Origin: Coprinellus micaceus
Taxonomy: Eukaryota > Basidiomycota > Agaricomycetes > Agaricales > Psathyrellaceae
Assembly (NCBI GenBank): GCA_951394405.1
Contig: OX596337.1
Span: 3,038,001-3,102,000 of the forward strand
Length of the DNA stretch: 64,000 nt
Direction: 5' to 3'
Shown: piece by piece, positions 1 through 11,396 of the stretch
Layout of the letters: every line of letters starts with the position of its first letter
Numbering within the stretch: the first letter of the stretch is position 1
The notes under the pieces: model-generated
What the model saw: the letters and a program-made list of their open reading frames with translations, nothing else
Database searches by the model: none
What the model was told of the DNA's origin: nothing
Program-made: the position numbers and the translations under genes

Positions 1-214
1 GATGCTCGTGCTTCCACCAGGGAGATGCAGATATGTTTGAGGGGTAGACAACAAGAATGGGAGGACAGGAGGAGGGAGAGATGACGGTATGAGGGAAAGG
101 AGCAGAGGCTGCGCGCAAGCCGTCGGATTCATCATTTGCTCGCCGCATTTGGTAATCGGCTGTTCAGGCACGCAGCTGCCTTTGCTCTCGACGACGACGA
201 CCACAGCGACGACG
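1..214. other. Upstream region of EMC3
   Basis: No coding exon is supported here. The stretch is purine-rich on its left side (GGGAGGA-type runs) and leads straight into the EMC3 start codon, so it probably holds the EMC3 promoter and 5' UTR. Whether a divergent gene begins off the left edge cannot be seen. Confidence 0.4.
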
Positions 215-1258
215 ATGGCCAATAATGCGTGAGTTCCCGACGAAGATATCTTTAGTATGAGCCTGACGCTGTCGTAGTGTGTCGCTATACTTGGATCCCC
301 AGATTCGGGACTGGGTCCTGTTTCCTATCACTTTGGTCATGGTACGTGTCCGTTGGCGCTCGTCGGCGGTGATGACGCTGAACGCGAAAATCCTGGTAGA
401 TCCTCGTCGGAGTGCTACGACACTACGTTGTGGTCCTCCTCCAATCCACCCCCAAAAAGCTCGCACGTAATGCCCTCCGAGAACAGTACGACTTGAATCC
501 ATATCCCGTGAACATTATCTGACTTCGACACCCCAGGCGCGCTCTCGCCCGCTCACAGGTCCTTCGCACAACAGCAGCCTACTCTCCCCTACCACCCTCG
601 TTCTTCCATGCAATGACTGAGAGTCTCTCAGAAGCGTTCGCTTCTGGGACCTACCTCAAGGATGGGCCTCCCAAGGAGGGTGAGACGCCAGCAGGCCCCG
701 CCAACCCCCTCACGGACCCTGGTGCTATGGACGGCATGATGGCGGGAATGAAGACGCAGATGGTCATGATGGTCCCTCAGATGGTTATTATGGGGTGGAT
801 CAACTTTTTCTTCCAGGGTTTCGTTCTCAGTGAGTAACTTCTCGTTGTGTATTGGTCAGGCGGTGTTAACTGAGTTTGTGACCGTAGTCAAGCTTCCGTT
901 CCCTTTGACTCTTGGATTCAAGTCTATGCTCCAGCGGGGTATCGAAACACCCGACATGGACGTACGCTGGGTCTCTTCCCTCTCGTGGTACTTCCTCAAC
1001 TTCTTTGGCCTGAACGGTCTTTACCGTCTCCTCCTTGGAAACGATAATTCCGCCGACTCGTCCAAGGATGCAGCCAACTCGCCTTTCGCGTCATTAAACG
1101 CCGCCCCAACCGGTCCAGCGGACTACAACAAGCTCTTCAAGTCCGAAATCGACAACCTCGAGTTCTCGAATGCGGTTTATACATGGCTAGGGTCTGATGT
1201 CGAAGACCGCGTATTAAAGAGATACAACCGATTGCCACAGACTACAAAGGCCCGGTAG
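215..1258 (+). CDS. EMC3: ER membrane protein complex subunit 3 (EMC3/TMEM111)
   Basis: EMC3 is the Oxa1-superfamily insertase subunit of the ER membrane protein complex, which inserts tail-anchored and multi-spanning proteins. Five exons: 215-228, 278-341, 400-485, 537-829 and 888-1258. The spliced start reads MANNAVSLYLDPQIRDW, followed by a hydrophobic stretch and GVLRHYVVVLL, as in known EMC3. The middle carries a Met-rich segment (MDGMMAGMKTQMVMMVPQMV) and the conserved GWINFFFQGF. The third exon group contains LPFPLTLGFKSMLQRG and MDVRWVSSLSWYFLN, then GLNGLYRLLLG. The first exon codes for fewer than five residues. All introns are GT-AG and 49-58 bases. The C-terminal tail is short and polar, as in the family. 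The start was chosen because it is the only ATG that joins in phase to the conserved N-terminus. Confidence 0.95.
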
Positions 1259-1440
1259 TTACTCTTGCTGGAATAATTTATTCACCGTGACCAACGCCAG
1301 GTCGACGATACATCTATCTCTTCGAGGAGACTTGAGGTTTCTGCAAGCACGACACCACTGGTACAACTGGGACATTTACAACAAGCATTAAACTCTCATA
1401 GTGTTGGGGGTATCGTCAGGGAAGGAACACAGTGCTGAGA

Positions 1441-2322
1441 TCATACTAATCCATCGTACAGTGACAGAGCCTGGTGGAGGGGCGGGCGTGAGTTGTCGGT
1501 AACCTTGGGCGACGACAGGGAACGCGACGCACCTGGACGATCGTTGGATCCTGCTTGCTACCCTCGACAAACTCCTCAAAGGTCAGTTTCGCGTCCTTGT
1601 CCCTGTCCATATTCCTGAAGATCTTGTCCACTCGCTAATCAGATCAAGGTCAGTGGCGCCTATGGGTGAATCATGCTGTGGAGTGGGCGGGCTTGCCTTC
1701 TCTGGTGTATCCTCGTCTGCGGGTAGTTTCACCATCTCGCCGGTCATCTTGTAAATGGACTGCACGATCTGCAGCATCTCGTCGTATGTGATTGTGCCGT
1801 CCTTGTCGATGTCGTACAGTTGGAAGGCCCCTGATGAAGGAGAACGTGATTAAGCGCGCAGCGAGATGCTGTGGAGCGCATACGCACATCGCAGTTTCTC
1901 GTCTAACCGCCCTCTACTTGTGATGCTGAGGGCACAGATGAACTCTTTAAAGTCGATCGTGCCGTTCTTGTTCTCGTCAAAGACGTTGAAGACATAGTCC
2001 GCGAATTCCCCTGGATCGCCAAAGGGGAAGAACTGCTTGTAGATGCGGCTAAACTCCTGCTTGTCGAGGTGGCCAGACGGGCAGTCCTTGCGGAAGCCCT
2101 TGTACCTGAAGAGAGACCCTTGGTGAGCCTGGGGCTATATCGACGAGAGCCCTGAACGCGCACCACTGCTGCAGCTCCTTCTTGTCGACTGTGACAGCAG
2201 CCGATCATAGCCAAAAGTCAGCGTGTAGAGTCCGGTTGACACAGGGAATGGCACGCACAGTACGTGTTCTTCTGGAGGTCGGCGAGCTGCTCTGGAGACA
2301 GTTTGCTCTGGGATTTGCCCAT
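1441..2322 (-). CDS. NCS1: Neuronal calcium sensor 1 / frequenin homolog
   Basis: A calcium sensor which in fungi partners phosphatidylinositol 4-kinase and calcium channels. Exons on the minus strand, 5' to 3': 2259-2322, 2164-2188 (25 bases), 1888-2105, 1697-1830, 1533-1634, 1441-1470. Together they give 190 residues, exactly the usual length. It starts MGKSQSKLS, an N-myristoylation signal. EF-hand 1 is degenerate with the family's CPSG (KDCPSGHLD). EF-hands 2-4 are canonical: [26 protein letters not shown] and [13 protein letters not shown]. It ends ALSLYDGLV like yeast and animal NCS-1. The intron at 1635-1696 begins with GC after AAG rather than GT; only this reading gives the conserved [16 protein letters not shown] junction. 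Confidence 0.96.
1635..1696 (-). other. GC-AG intron in NCS1
   Basis: The minus-strand donor reads AAG then GCAAGC, the classic context for GC donors, and the acceptor is GATTAG. It is 62 bases long. The splice reproduces the invariant NCS-1 sequence between EF-hands 3 and 4. Confidence 0.85.
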
Positions 2323-2680
2323 GGTGGAGATGAAAGTGGTGGTGAGGCGGAGTAATGAGAAGGAGAGACTGTCAATGGTGTGCCATGGTTGAATAGGTAC
2401 AAAGGCTGTGCATCACCAGCAGATAAGATTCTCCATCGCAGCCTCATGGGCGGTGTAAATAGCCAAGGGCATGTTGAGCTCGTGGATCACACTGGCTTCT
2501 GCTCAGAAATCATACTGCAATATGTTTTCTGGCGCTGAGCACACAGGGAATGGGCCAGAATCCGATTCGCAGCCCGGCACATGTCGCGGGTGAGTCCAAA
2601 TAGGGCGATGAGAAATCAAAACGGGGTTCTCTCCTCTCCCCCCATCTCCCTCGTCATCGTCGTCCAGTCGTCCCAGCGCG
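2323..2680. other. Divergent intergenic region, NCS1 / unknown gene
   Basis: Non-coding stretch between two divergently transcribed genes; it must hold both promoters. I see CT-rich runs (CTCTCCTCTCCCCCC) just before the plus-strand start codon, a common fungal core-promoter feature. Nothing else stands out. Confidence 0.5.
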
Positions 2681-4230
2681 ATGTGCTACGCAGCGGGCTC
2701 CATGGATGCGGTCAATCCGTGTCCGATGTGCAAGGTCTTTCCCCACACTAGGTGCGCTCGAAGCTCCTTTGAGCCTCACGACGGTGCCTCATGGCCTCCA
2801 GATGTCCTCATGTCCGCGACACATGCCGGAATAGAGCCCACCATCCTCGTATGGATGTCCTATACATTAAGAACGCTGAAGGTACGCTGCGAATTGGGAA
2901 TAGGCTCTCCATTCCAGTGGCTGACCGTTTCGGCTAGTTGAGCGCTTCAACGGGTGTGGGTACTGCAAGGTGAGTCCACATCGAGCAAAATGAGGCAAAC
3001 CCATTAATCCTTCTCCAGTGGGCCAAGATGATTCCAACGCCACCCCCAGATTTCCTCCGATATAACAATCCAGGTTGGCCAGGCTGCTGCAGGGCCCCAT
3101 TCCCAACAGAATACAGCTCCATCCCGGCCACAGACTGGCGTGCTGTTAGCGTCGTGCACAATGTTACGATTCCCCCGAATATCAAGGCCGTCCTGGATAC
3201 TTTTCAGTCGCGCGGTCCACCCTTGCCACCCTTCCTTTCCCCCACATCGCCAACCAGCCCCAGCGCAAGACCGTCGAGCCGCCCGGCCAATGATCGGAGA
3301 AATACCGTCGGCAGCTCCCCATCCACCAAGGCTACCAGCTTGTCCAAGGGCGCAGCGACGACGAATGGGAAGACTCGGTCGGGCGGCAGCCCTCAGACCG
3401 CGGCTGCTGCCCTCTCCCGGTCCGCAAGTGGAGGCGCGAGCTCACCATCGGCGCCATCTTCCCCATCATCACCTGAAGAAAAGGAAAGAGAACGCGGACA
3501 TAGTACTCCCAGAACCGGAGTCGAAACACCCAAGCGGCGGATCGATTCATTGAACTCATCTCCGAATCGGAAGGACATTGAGCTGGAGAAGACATCGTCC
3601 ACCCCTCCTACCCGTACGCCAAGCAGCAGACGGCCCACGGTTACGACCCCAGCCACAACATCTGTCTCGGTGTCCAAGGTCGTCGCGCACAGTCCATCCG
3701 CGTCTGGAGGATCCGCTGCTCGCCGGAGATCATCGGTCACTCGTCCCGAGAGGCGCGAACCATCCACGGTCCCCAATCCCACTTCGCCTTTGCGTCCCGC
3801 ACCAATTTCTGCACCTACCAGCCGCCCCATTTCTCTCATCATTCCCGACACTGTCTCGCGCTCCAACGAAGACAACCTCTCCAGCGCGTCGAGCAGTAGC
3901 GGAAGCAGCGATGGGGTGGGCAACTTCTCTGACAGCACCGTCACTTCGGATGGGGGATTCACGGACTACCTTTCTGATGAATCCGAAGCGGAGTTGCAGA
4001 GGCAAGCGGAAGCCAAGGCAGCGTTGCTTGCGCTCAATATGCAGGAAGAGCTCGAGTTCAAGGCTGCGAGGATGCAGCTCGCCCACGTCGATCTCCGCCC
4101 ACCGAAGACTTGGAATCCTGCGAACATCACCAACACCCCTCCCTCTGGGAGATTCACGCACAAGGAGATCACGGGCTCGACGCTGGGAGCAGGAGCCCCG
4201 AATCGCGTCGGGCACACAACCAGGAGCTAA
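2681..4230 (+). CDS. Unknown Cys-rich then Ser/Pro/Thr-rich protein
   Basis: I do not recognise this gene. Four exons (2681-2751, 2802-2881, 2938-2969, 3019-4230) give 464 residues. The first 100 residues are rich in cysteine (CPMC, CPHVRDTC, CGYC, GCCRAP), with the CPxC/CxxC pairs of a possible zinc-binding fold, followed by a conserved-looking block WAKMIPTPPPDFLRY. From about residue 130 to 370 the chain is disordered and dominated by Ser, Pro, Thr and Arg. A charged, possibly helical segment rich in Glu and Ala (SEAELQRQAEAKAALLALN) follows near residues 380-430. There is no signal peptide or membrane segment. The intron phases agree throughout, which supports the model. Role unknown; the composition would suit a nuclear or scaffold protein, but that is inference. 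Confidence 0.7.
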
Positions 4231-4653
4231 AGGACTCTTTCATTTTCCTCAGCCCCGTCACTGTATATCCTTCCGTTCGATACCTCCACTCACTGATAAC
4301 CTTGACCTTTGGATTGGACTGGCCTCACACCCTTGTACATACTAAATTGCTTGCTGCTGTCTTGTTTTTTTTGGGAATCGCTTTGTAGTTATACATGTTG
4401 TCGTCGCATCGTAAAGTTGTGCTTGTTCATGGGTATCCGCACTATGATACCTTTTGAGCTCGTTTGAATTCCATCTCGGTGTGAGCACGGATCCTATCAT
4501 GAGGCAAGAGCCCCTAATTGTGACGATCCAGTGACACACGCGCCAAATGCTGCTGCTGATCTGAGCAACAACGCTGGTTATGTGGTCCTTCCACCACCCC
4601 CTCATCCCACCGACCAGCTAACGGCTTGGATTCTCCTAGAATCCTTCCCCTTC
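4231..4653. other. Intergenic region upstream of HSV2
   Basis: Contains the 3' UTR of the preceding gene and the promoter/5' UTR of HSV2. The HSV2 frame stays open upstream of the chosen ATG from about 4531 but has no earlier ATG, so this part is treated as untranslated. No other gene is visible. Confidence 0.5.
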
Positions 4654-6213
4654 ATGAATCTAGCACGACATTCTATCAGTGCTACCAAACCCATTCAGAT
4701 ATTCGATGCCAAGTTCGACCCTGAGTGCAAGATCTTTACGGCTTCGACCCCTGCAGGCTTCGCAGTCTACGATACATGGCCCTTGAAGTTGATCCGGAAG
4801 CGAGGTATGCCCATACTATCGACGCCCACCGCCAGGATGCAACTGATACTATGCTCTCCTGAAACCCGCAGAACTCATTGGAGGGACGCTCTCCGCTGTA
4901 TTACCCCTGCACACAACGAACATCCTATTCCTCCTCGGAGGCGGCCGTAGCCCTCTCTATCCGCCAAACAAGGTGATCATCTGGGATGATGCACTCGGAA
5001 AGGAGGTGGCAGAGCTAGAATTCAGGGAACGCGTACGAGGTATTGCGTGCCGCCGGGGTTGGCTAGCTGTGTCGCTGCGGAGGCGGGTCTGTGTCTTCGA
5101 AGTCGGGGAGACAGTGAAGCGGTACGGCGAGTGGGATACGTCCGATAATCCAAGAGGTGCGTACCTGTCGGATGATCGTAGTGAAGTGTGGCATCCTGAG
5201 GCTTATGGGCAGGACTATTGGCGATGGCTACAGCACCCCATTCAACTCTCCTTGCCATCGCAGGCCGCCAAACTGGGCATGTCCAATTGATCCACCTTCC
5301 TCCCTGTGCCGTCCCCAAACCTCGAGGGCCGCCAGACTCCTCCTTACCCAAGAGACCCCCACCGCCTCCATCCAAGCACCCGGTTTCGATCATTGTCGCA
5401 CACAAGACAGCGCTGAGCACACTTGCACTCCCTCCATCCGGCAGATTGCTCGCAACGACATCCTCGCGGGGTACACTGATTCGGATATGGGATGCACATA
5501 ATGGGAAACTTGTGAAGGAGCTCAGGAGAGGGACAGATAAGGCGGAGATCTATGGAGTGGCGTTTAGGCCAGATGAACAGGATCTGTGTGTTTGGAGCGA
5601 TAAGGGGACCGTCCACGTATTCTCTCTAGGACTTGCAGGAGCATCGTAAGTGTCTCGGTTGCGCCTTGCTGCCCTCAGGCTGACTCGGAGTCACCATAGG
5701 AACCGACAGTCCTCCCTGTCGCAGCTAACACCCTTCATCCCGATTCCAAAGTACTTTGAGTCGGAGTGGTCCTACGCGCAGTATCGCATACCGGTGCAGT
5801 CTGCGCACATATCTCTGTCATCTACATCGAAGGCTAAGGAGCCGAACCTGGATCAACCAGAAGAAGAGAAGTGCGTCGTGGGGTGGATAGACGTTTCTGG
5901 GGACGATGATCTAGAGTCAGAACGGGCGCCAGGCCCAGAGTATCAGCTCGTCGCATTGACCTACACTGGAGGGTGGTACCGGCTATCCCTACCTCCCGTG
6001 AAAGGTGCAGTCGTGAAGGACGTCCCATCGGCTTCCGCGACAAAGCTTCTGAGGCAGGCGACGACGCAGCAGGGATACGCAAGGTCGAGCGCCAGCTCGA
6101 GTGTGTCGTCCAGGACAGAGAGGCATGGGAAGGGTAAGGAGAAGGAGAAACAAAGTAGAGACTGTGTGCTTGAGGAGTACAGGAAGTTTGGGAGATGGGA
6201 TGGGTGGGGCTGA
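4654..6213 (+). CDS. HSV2: PROPPIN, WDR45B/WIPI3-type (HSV2-like)
   Basis: A seven-bladed WD40-like propeller that binds PI3P/PI(3,5)P2 and acts in autophagy, especially microautophagy and nucleophagy. Exons: 4654-4804, 4872-5156, 5201-5645, 5700-6213. Hallmarks in order: MNLARHSISATKPIQIF start, GGGRSPLYPPNKVIIWDD, GRQTGHVQLIHL, SSRGTLIRIWDAHNGK, and the phosphoinositide-binding LRRG in KELRRGTDKAEIYG, then SDKGTVHVFSL and the NRQSSLSQ...FIPKYFESEWSYAQY block. LRRG rather than FRRG, with the short N-terminus, places it nearer WDR45B/HSV2 than ATG18. A proline-rich insertion (KRPPPPPSKH) sits in a blade loop, and the C-terminus carries a basic Ser-rich tail. The start was chosen because MNL matches the human WDR45B start. 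Confidence 0.93.
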
Positions 6214-6526
6214 TAGAACGTGTCCGTTTCCTTTTCATTTTCTTCCCGTTGTATTCCATCCTCACTCCCTCATCTACATTCATTGCTATCCATTGATACC
6301 TGCATATGCACCACGATTCGGGCCAGATTCAGATGGCTCTCCCTTCACGTTATGTACCATATCATTTACTCGCATCGCAGATGTATCATATATACCTGGT
6401 GTTTTTTGAATGTATACTGGACAGTCTCTTCCCCTTCATCCGCGTTGTGCCATCAACGGGCAGCCGCAGCTCGTCCGGAGCTATTTACGCCTTTGATCTC
6501 GACCACCGTGTCGCGACGCGTCGAGG
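6214..6526. other. Intergenic region between HSV2 and DAD4
   Basis: Holds the HSV2 3' UTR and the DAD4 promoter. T-rich tracts (CTTTTCATTTTCTTCCC) follow the HSV2 stop. No further gene is supported. Confidence 0.5.
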
Positions 6527-6852
6527 ATGGAGAACCCCCATGCTGAACGTCAGGCTGTTCTCCTGGAGCGTATCCTGAAGAACACGGTAGGCTGTTTCCA
6601 CGTGCCTTCAACTGTTCAAGCGAACTTATTGGCTGGACAGTCCAAATGCACAGAAATGATTTTGGAACTCAATCACTGTATGGAGGTGGGTCGTCCTCTC
6701 CTGGAGAACCTGCGGCCGCACTCAACGCTTCACTGACCCAGGAAATTCTTCGCGCCAATGCGAGTGTGAAGACTGCTGCAGAGTTAGCCACCAAGTACAG
6801 GAAGAATGTGCAGTATAATTTGGAGGCAACGAAGGGAAATCTGGGTGCCTGA
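6527..6852 (+). CDS. DAD4: DASH complex subunit Dad4
   Basis: Dad4 is a very small subunit of the fungal DASH/Dam1 ring, which couples kinetochores to microtubule plus ends. Three exons (6527-6586, 6641-6685, 6742-6852) give 71 residues, matching the 72-residue yeast protein. It begins MENPHAERQAVLLERILKN, close to the family start MENPxE, and ends with the conserved KYRKNVQYNLEATK. Both introns are GT-AG; the first is 54 bases, so the frame stays open if it is retained. Annotation pipelines often miss a gene this short with three exons. Confidence 0.93.
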
Positions 6853-7047
6853 GGCGGAGCAGCGCCGCAACACCAGGCTCGTACGACCACGTCTTACACT
6901 TTACCTTCAATACACTTCAGTAAACAATTTACGACCACCTCCAAGTCCTAGTGCGTTGAAGCAGCGTTCAGCGTCTAAGTTACATCACCTGCGCCGGCGA
7001 TGGCACGGCCTAATCTTGGATCTCACGCCTGTATCTTCTAAACCACC

Positions 7048-9008
7048 ATGTCGACCCAATCGTTCGCCATTCCCATTGCAAAGGAGGAGCCAACCACTTG
7101 CGGGTACTGCTCGTCGCCAGGACAACGTAGTAAGGATGCCACGAACTACAAGATCGCGGGGCTACTGGCGATGCGCCTATCTTGTGAGGTGGGTACTGGG
7201 ATCGGCCGGCGGGCTACCTCTTTATCGAGGACTCTGAATAGTATGGCGTCCTGAACCCATCTCGTTGTGCCCGCCATTCCCAACGTGGTGCTGACCAGTC
7301 GATTCAGATCTATCAGGAGATGATTGACTGTGGATGGAGGAGATCAGGTAGGTGTGGGAGGGGCTGCTCTGGCCAAGGGATCGACTGAATATGGGCACTT
7401 AACAGGAACATACTGCTACAAGCCAGATATGAGAAAGACCTGTTGTCCACAGTATGCCATCAGGTACTCGTATTTCGATTTACAGTTGCGTGCGCTTCGA
7501 AGGCTGACATTGACGCGTCCGAAAGACTAGATGCACTCGCCTTCAAGGCAGGGAAGAGTCACAGGAAGCTCGTTCATAGGTAGTAACTGATTTTTCAACC
7601 AAACCGCACATGCTGATGTGAGTCCCACCGCAGATGGAATAGGCATATTCTTCAGGGGGAGGGCGATATGGATGCTGCTAGTGTCGCACCGAAGAAGTAT
7701 TAAGCTATGGCTTCTTGGTTTCAAATCGCCTCTGATTGGCCTCTCCCAGGCAGAAAGGAAGGGATAATCAATCTTTCGATCTCATAGAGGCACTACACTC
7801 TGTGGAGAAAGATTTCCTCCAGGACTCTAAGACCCCTTCACATAAGTTCGAGGTGGGTGTCTTCATAGGCCACGCTTCTTCCACCTCTATCTATCAAGTG
7901 CGTGCTAACGATACGGTCAGGTCACATTGGAACCGTCTTCATATACAAAAGAGAAGTTCCAACTGTACCAAAAGTACCAGAGGGATATCCACAAGGAAGA
8001 CGAGAAATCGGTTTCTGGATTCAAAAGATTCCTTGTAGAGTCGCCACTGGTGGTAAAGTCGTCACTTCTCTTTCTAGAGCGCTCCCTCATGCTCGAACAT
8101 TGCAGGAGGAGCCCATTGCCTACGCAACTGATTCACCCCCAGACCATCTCCCGAAGGCGTACGGGGCGTATCACCAGCTCTACAGGGTCGACGGGAAGCT
8201 TGTCGCCATGGCCGTACTGGACATACTCCCTAATTGCGTCTCGAGTGTGTATTTTATGTACGACGTTCTTTGGGGTCACTATAGCCTGGGGAAGGTGGGC
8301 CCAACTTGGTACTTCGAGGTCATGGCGACCGGGTTCCTGATTTCAAACCCGTAGCTCAGCGCTCTTCGCGAGGTTTCGCTGGCCAAGGAAATCCATGACA
8401 CTGGAGTACCCAACATGAAGTTCCTGTACCTCGGTAAGGCTGCGCTATTCGAGTCACTTTCTTCCGTTGCTGACGGCGTCAGGTTATTACGTCTACTCTT
8501 GTCGGAAGATGCGATACAAGGGGGAGTACTCGCCGTCATTCCTTGCCGATCCGGTGAGTCCTGCCTTGGAGGTATGCAGCTTGATTTCTGACCGGAAACT
8601 TTGTAGGAAACTTACGAGTGGTACCCGCTTGAGAAATGCATCCCCTTGCTGCAGAAGAACAGATACGCGTGTTTCTCCGACCCAACTCATTGCATCGAAG
8701 ATGAGGCACCAGAGCTTCGGGATGCTCCAGAACCTGATATCAATGACTTGGGAGACATCAGCGTTATCATTTCCCAGCCCAACGGAGAGCGCGTCGCCCT
8801 CCCAATTCCGGTGCGTCTTGAATAATTCCGTTGGATAGGGACTTGAGAGGTCTAAATGAGCGTACAGTGGACGAACGCCTTTGAAAACGAAGAGACAAAG
8901 GGAGACATTTGTGCTGTAATCGAGGGATTGGGCTTGCCTCTGGCGGGACGAATTTTCTGGATTGGAAGCTTCCAAGCCCAGCCTCGTGCACGGCCCTCTA
9001 TCTTATAG
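7048..9008 (+). CDS. ATE1: Arginyl-tRNA--protein transferase, copy A
   Basis: ATE1 adds arginine from Arg-tRNA to N-terminal Asp/Glu or oxidised Cys, marking proteins for the Arg/N-degron pathway. Twelve exons: 7048-7188, 7308-7347, 7406-7463, 7526-7579, 7634-7696, 7750-7852, 7921-8049, 8106-8294, 8355-8433, 8483-8553, 8607-8810, 8868-9008; 423 residues. The N-terminal domain has CGYC, then YQEMIDCGWRRSGTYCYKP and TCCPQYAIR. The C-terminal GNAT-like domain has VTLEPSSYTKEKF, GFKRFL, RVDGKLVAMAVLDILPN, SSVYFMYD, MRYKGEYSPSFLADPETY and YACFSDP. The first intron, 119 bases, is unusually long for this window. A second copy lies directly downstream on the same strand. Confidence 0.94.
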
Positions 9009-9451
9009 TCCCAAACGACAAATCGGCGTTGTTCTCCGGTTGAAGGATATGCCTTGGTGACAAGCATATATAGTAGCCCAGCGAAAGTTTATAGATGCAA
9101 AGGAAATGCTCGGCAGTAGTTATGTGTGCGTACCCAGGCGCTTAGGAAGTTGCTTTAGAGATAAGATTAGATCTACTACCAAGTGATGTCACAGCACTTG
9201 CACTCAATTCCCCACATTTCACACCTTTCCGTCTCCCCGCCATAGCCCGTTGACCGTAAGGGCCGTCGAGGCCCACACAGCGCTCAGTACTTGCAGTGGA
9301 CCTGCAACCGAGTGGCTATCGTCGATGACACACCAGTATAGCACTTGAATTCGGCGCAGGTTGAAGGCGATGTCACCGTATGACAAGGGTGAAAATATAT
9401 CTATTCGACACATGAGCGACCACAACGCCCCACTAAAATCTTCAAACACAC
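9009..9451. other. Spacer between the two ATE1 copies
   Basis: 443 bases without a supported exon. It holds the 3' UTR of copy A and the promoter of copy B. The 11-mer GATTAGATCTA at 9165-9175 recurs downstream of copy B at 11450-11460, which may be a trace of the duplicated unit. Confidence 0.45.
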
Positions 9452-11396
9452 ATGCCTCTTCCGGTCTATTCGATTGCTGTTCCCTTTGGCCACGAAGAAC
9501 CCTCGCCGTGCAGGTTATGTACGCCTCGAAGTCGACGTAGAGAAGTTCCACCGAGGAATTGTAAAGTCGCAGCATTGCATTCAGTTAGCTTGTCTGTTGA
9601 GGTGAGCGCAAGTCCGTTCTGTGGAGGGGGTCCGACTGATCAGACGAAATGGAACTAGGTCTACCAGAAGATGCTATATAGAGGGTGGGCGAGATCAGGT
9701 ACGTTATGGGGGAGCCGGAAGCGATCCAATTCGTTTACACCCTGCAAAAGGGCTGTATTGCTATAAGCCTGACTTGAAGAAGTCATGCTGCCCTCAATAT
9801 GCTTACAGGTGAGATTTCGTCCTTTAAGGGACTGTCCAGTCAGTGTTACTGAACAACGGCGCGGTAAGGCTGAACGCTCTGGCGTTTCAGCCCAGTAAGA
9901 GACATAGGAAGCTACTCCGTCGGTAAGTCCCGAATAGCATGTGCGGCATACATTGGCTTGCTCATTTAATTCAGCTGGAATCGCAGAGTCGTTTATGGGC
10001 GAGGAGATGTCACAGTGGCAAACATACCCCCGGGAAGGTCAGGGTGAGTGTGCTCGCGGCGTGCAGTTCAAGTTCTGTGCATCGGAACTCAACCTGCCAA
10101 AACTCCAGGCAGTCAGCTAGCGGCGAACGACCCAACCTTGTACGGGCTGTCCACGCCCCAGAGTCGGCTTCCCTTGGAGACTTGATACCTGCTCACAAAT
10201 ACGAGGTGCGGTTCTGGAATGCGAATGCGCAAAGCCGTTCGGGTGTCGCCCTCTTACACGTATACCATAGGTCACCTTAGAACCTCCGTCGTACACAGAC
10301 GAGAAACTCTCGCTATACAACAAGTACTTCGAGCAAATCCATGGAGAGGGTGACTCAACGCCGTATGGCTTCGAAAGGCATCTAGTGGATACCCCATTCC
10401 GTGAAGTAAGGATATGTTACGCGCCGTCGCCAAGTCTCCAGGCTAACGCTCGCGCAGACGGAGCCCATTCCATACCCATCAACTCCACCCGAAAATCTTC
10501 CAAAAGACTACGGCACATACCATCAGCTTCATAGAGTTGACGGGATGCTAGTAGCTATGTCTGTCCTGGACATCCTACCCAGCGGCGTAGTCAGCGTGTA
10601 CTTTATGTACGATGTCGACTGGAAGGACTATGGTCTTGGAAAGGTACGAACTGGCTACAAGGGGATTTCGTACAATTGGAAACTCAACATCAGAATAGCT
10701 CAGTGCATTGAGAGAAGCCGCGCTAGTCCAAGAGATACATGAAGCAGGTGTCGAGGACATGCAGTACCTCTTTTTGGGTATGCATTTTGTTCGGAGGTTT
10801 GATCCGTGCGCGATTTTCTGACGATTTCATAGGCTACTACGAGCATAGCAGTCAGAAGATGCGCTACAAGGCTGAGTACTCTCCAGCGTACCTTGCAGAT
10901 CCTGTAAGTACAAGCCACCGGGACCCCCTCCCCCGGCTGACACACGTTTTATGTAGGAAACATATCTATGGTACCCTCTGGAGAACTGCATCCCACTTCT
11001 AAACAAGTATAGATACGCCTGCTTCTCAGACCCCAGCCAATCTATAGAGGGTGACGAATCCGAGGCAGGAGAAGGTCTGAGACGACTAGTGCATTAGTTC
11101 CTGAAAAGCACAACTCACTAAATGTTGTAGATTCACCACCCCTATCAACTGGCGACTTCTTTGAGGGACTATACTCAGTACTTAGCTCAGAGAACCTCGG
11201 TAGCTTAGTCCCCTTGCAGGTAAGCCCACTAACTCGTCTCAAGGAATCTACCTAACGGAGTTCGAAGGATGCTCCTCTTTTCGACACCGAATATTACCAC
11301 CGAGACATGCGCGCAGTCGTCGATAGCCTGGGAGAGGATATTGCAAAGACCATCCTGTGGCTGCATCCATCTACCTTGGGTGGAGGGTTGATCTGA
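9452..11396 (+). CDS. ATE1: Arginyl-tRNA--protein transferase, copy B
   Basis: Tandem paralog of the gene immediately upstream. Thirteen exons: 9452-9601, 9659-9698, 9751-9808, 9869-9922, 9975-10043, 10109-10205, 10271-10405, 10458-10643, 10699-10777, 10833-10903, 10957-11074, 11131-11219, 11268-11396; 424 residues with no stop or frameshift. Exons 2-4, 9 and 10 have the same lengths and phases as copy A, and one extra intron lies near the end. Family motifs are kept: SCCPQYAYR, VTLEPPSYTDEKL, RVDGMLVAMSVLDILP, VSVYFMYD, MRYKAEYSPAYLADPETY and YACFSDP. The N-terminal cysteine motif is CRLC, not CGYC, and the region around it is more divergent. The exon 5 donor at 10044 (GTGAGT) was preferred over an in-phase alternative eight bases upstream. 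Confidence 0.92.

Noticed and set aside
3393..3962. 189-codon minus-strand open frame
   Set aside because: A shadow of the Ser/Pro-rich plus-strand gene; low-complexity coding sequence produces long open antisense frames.
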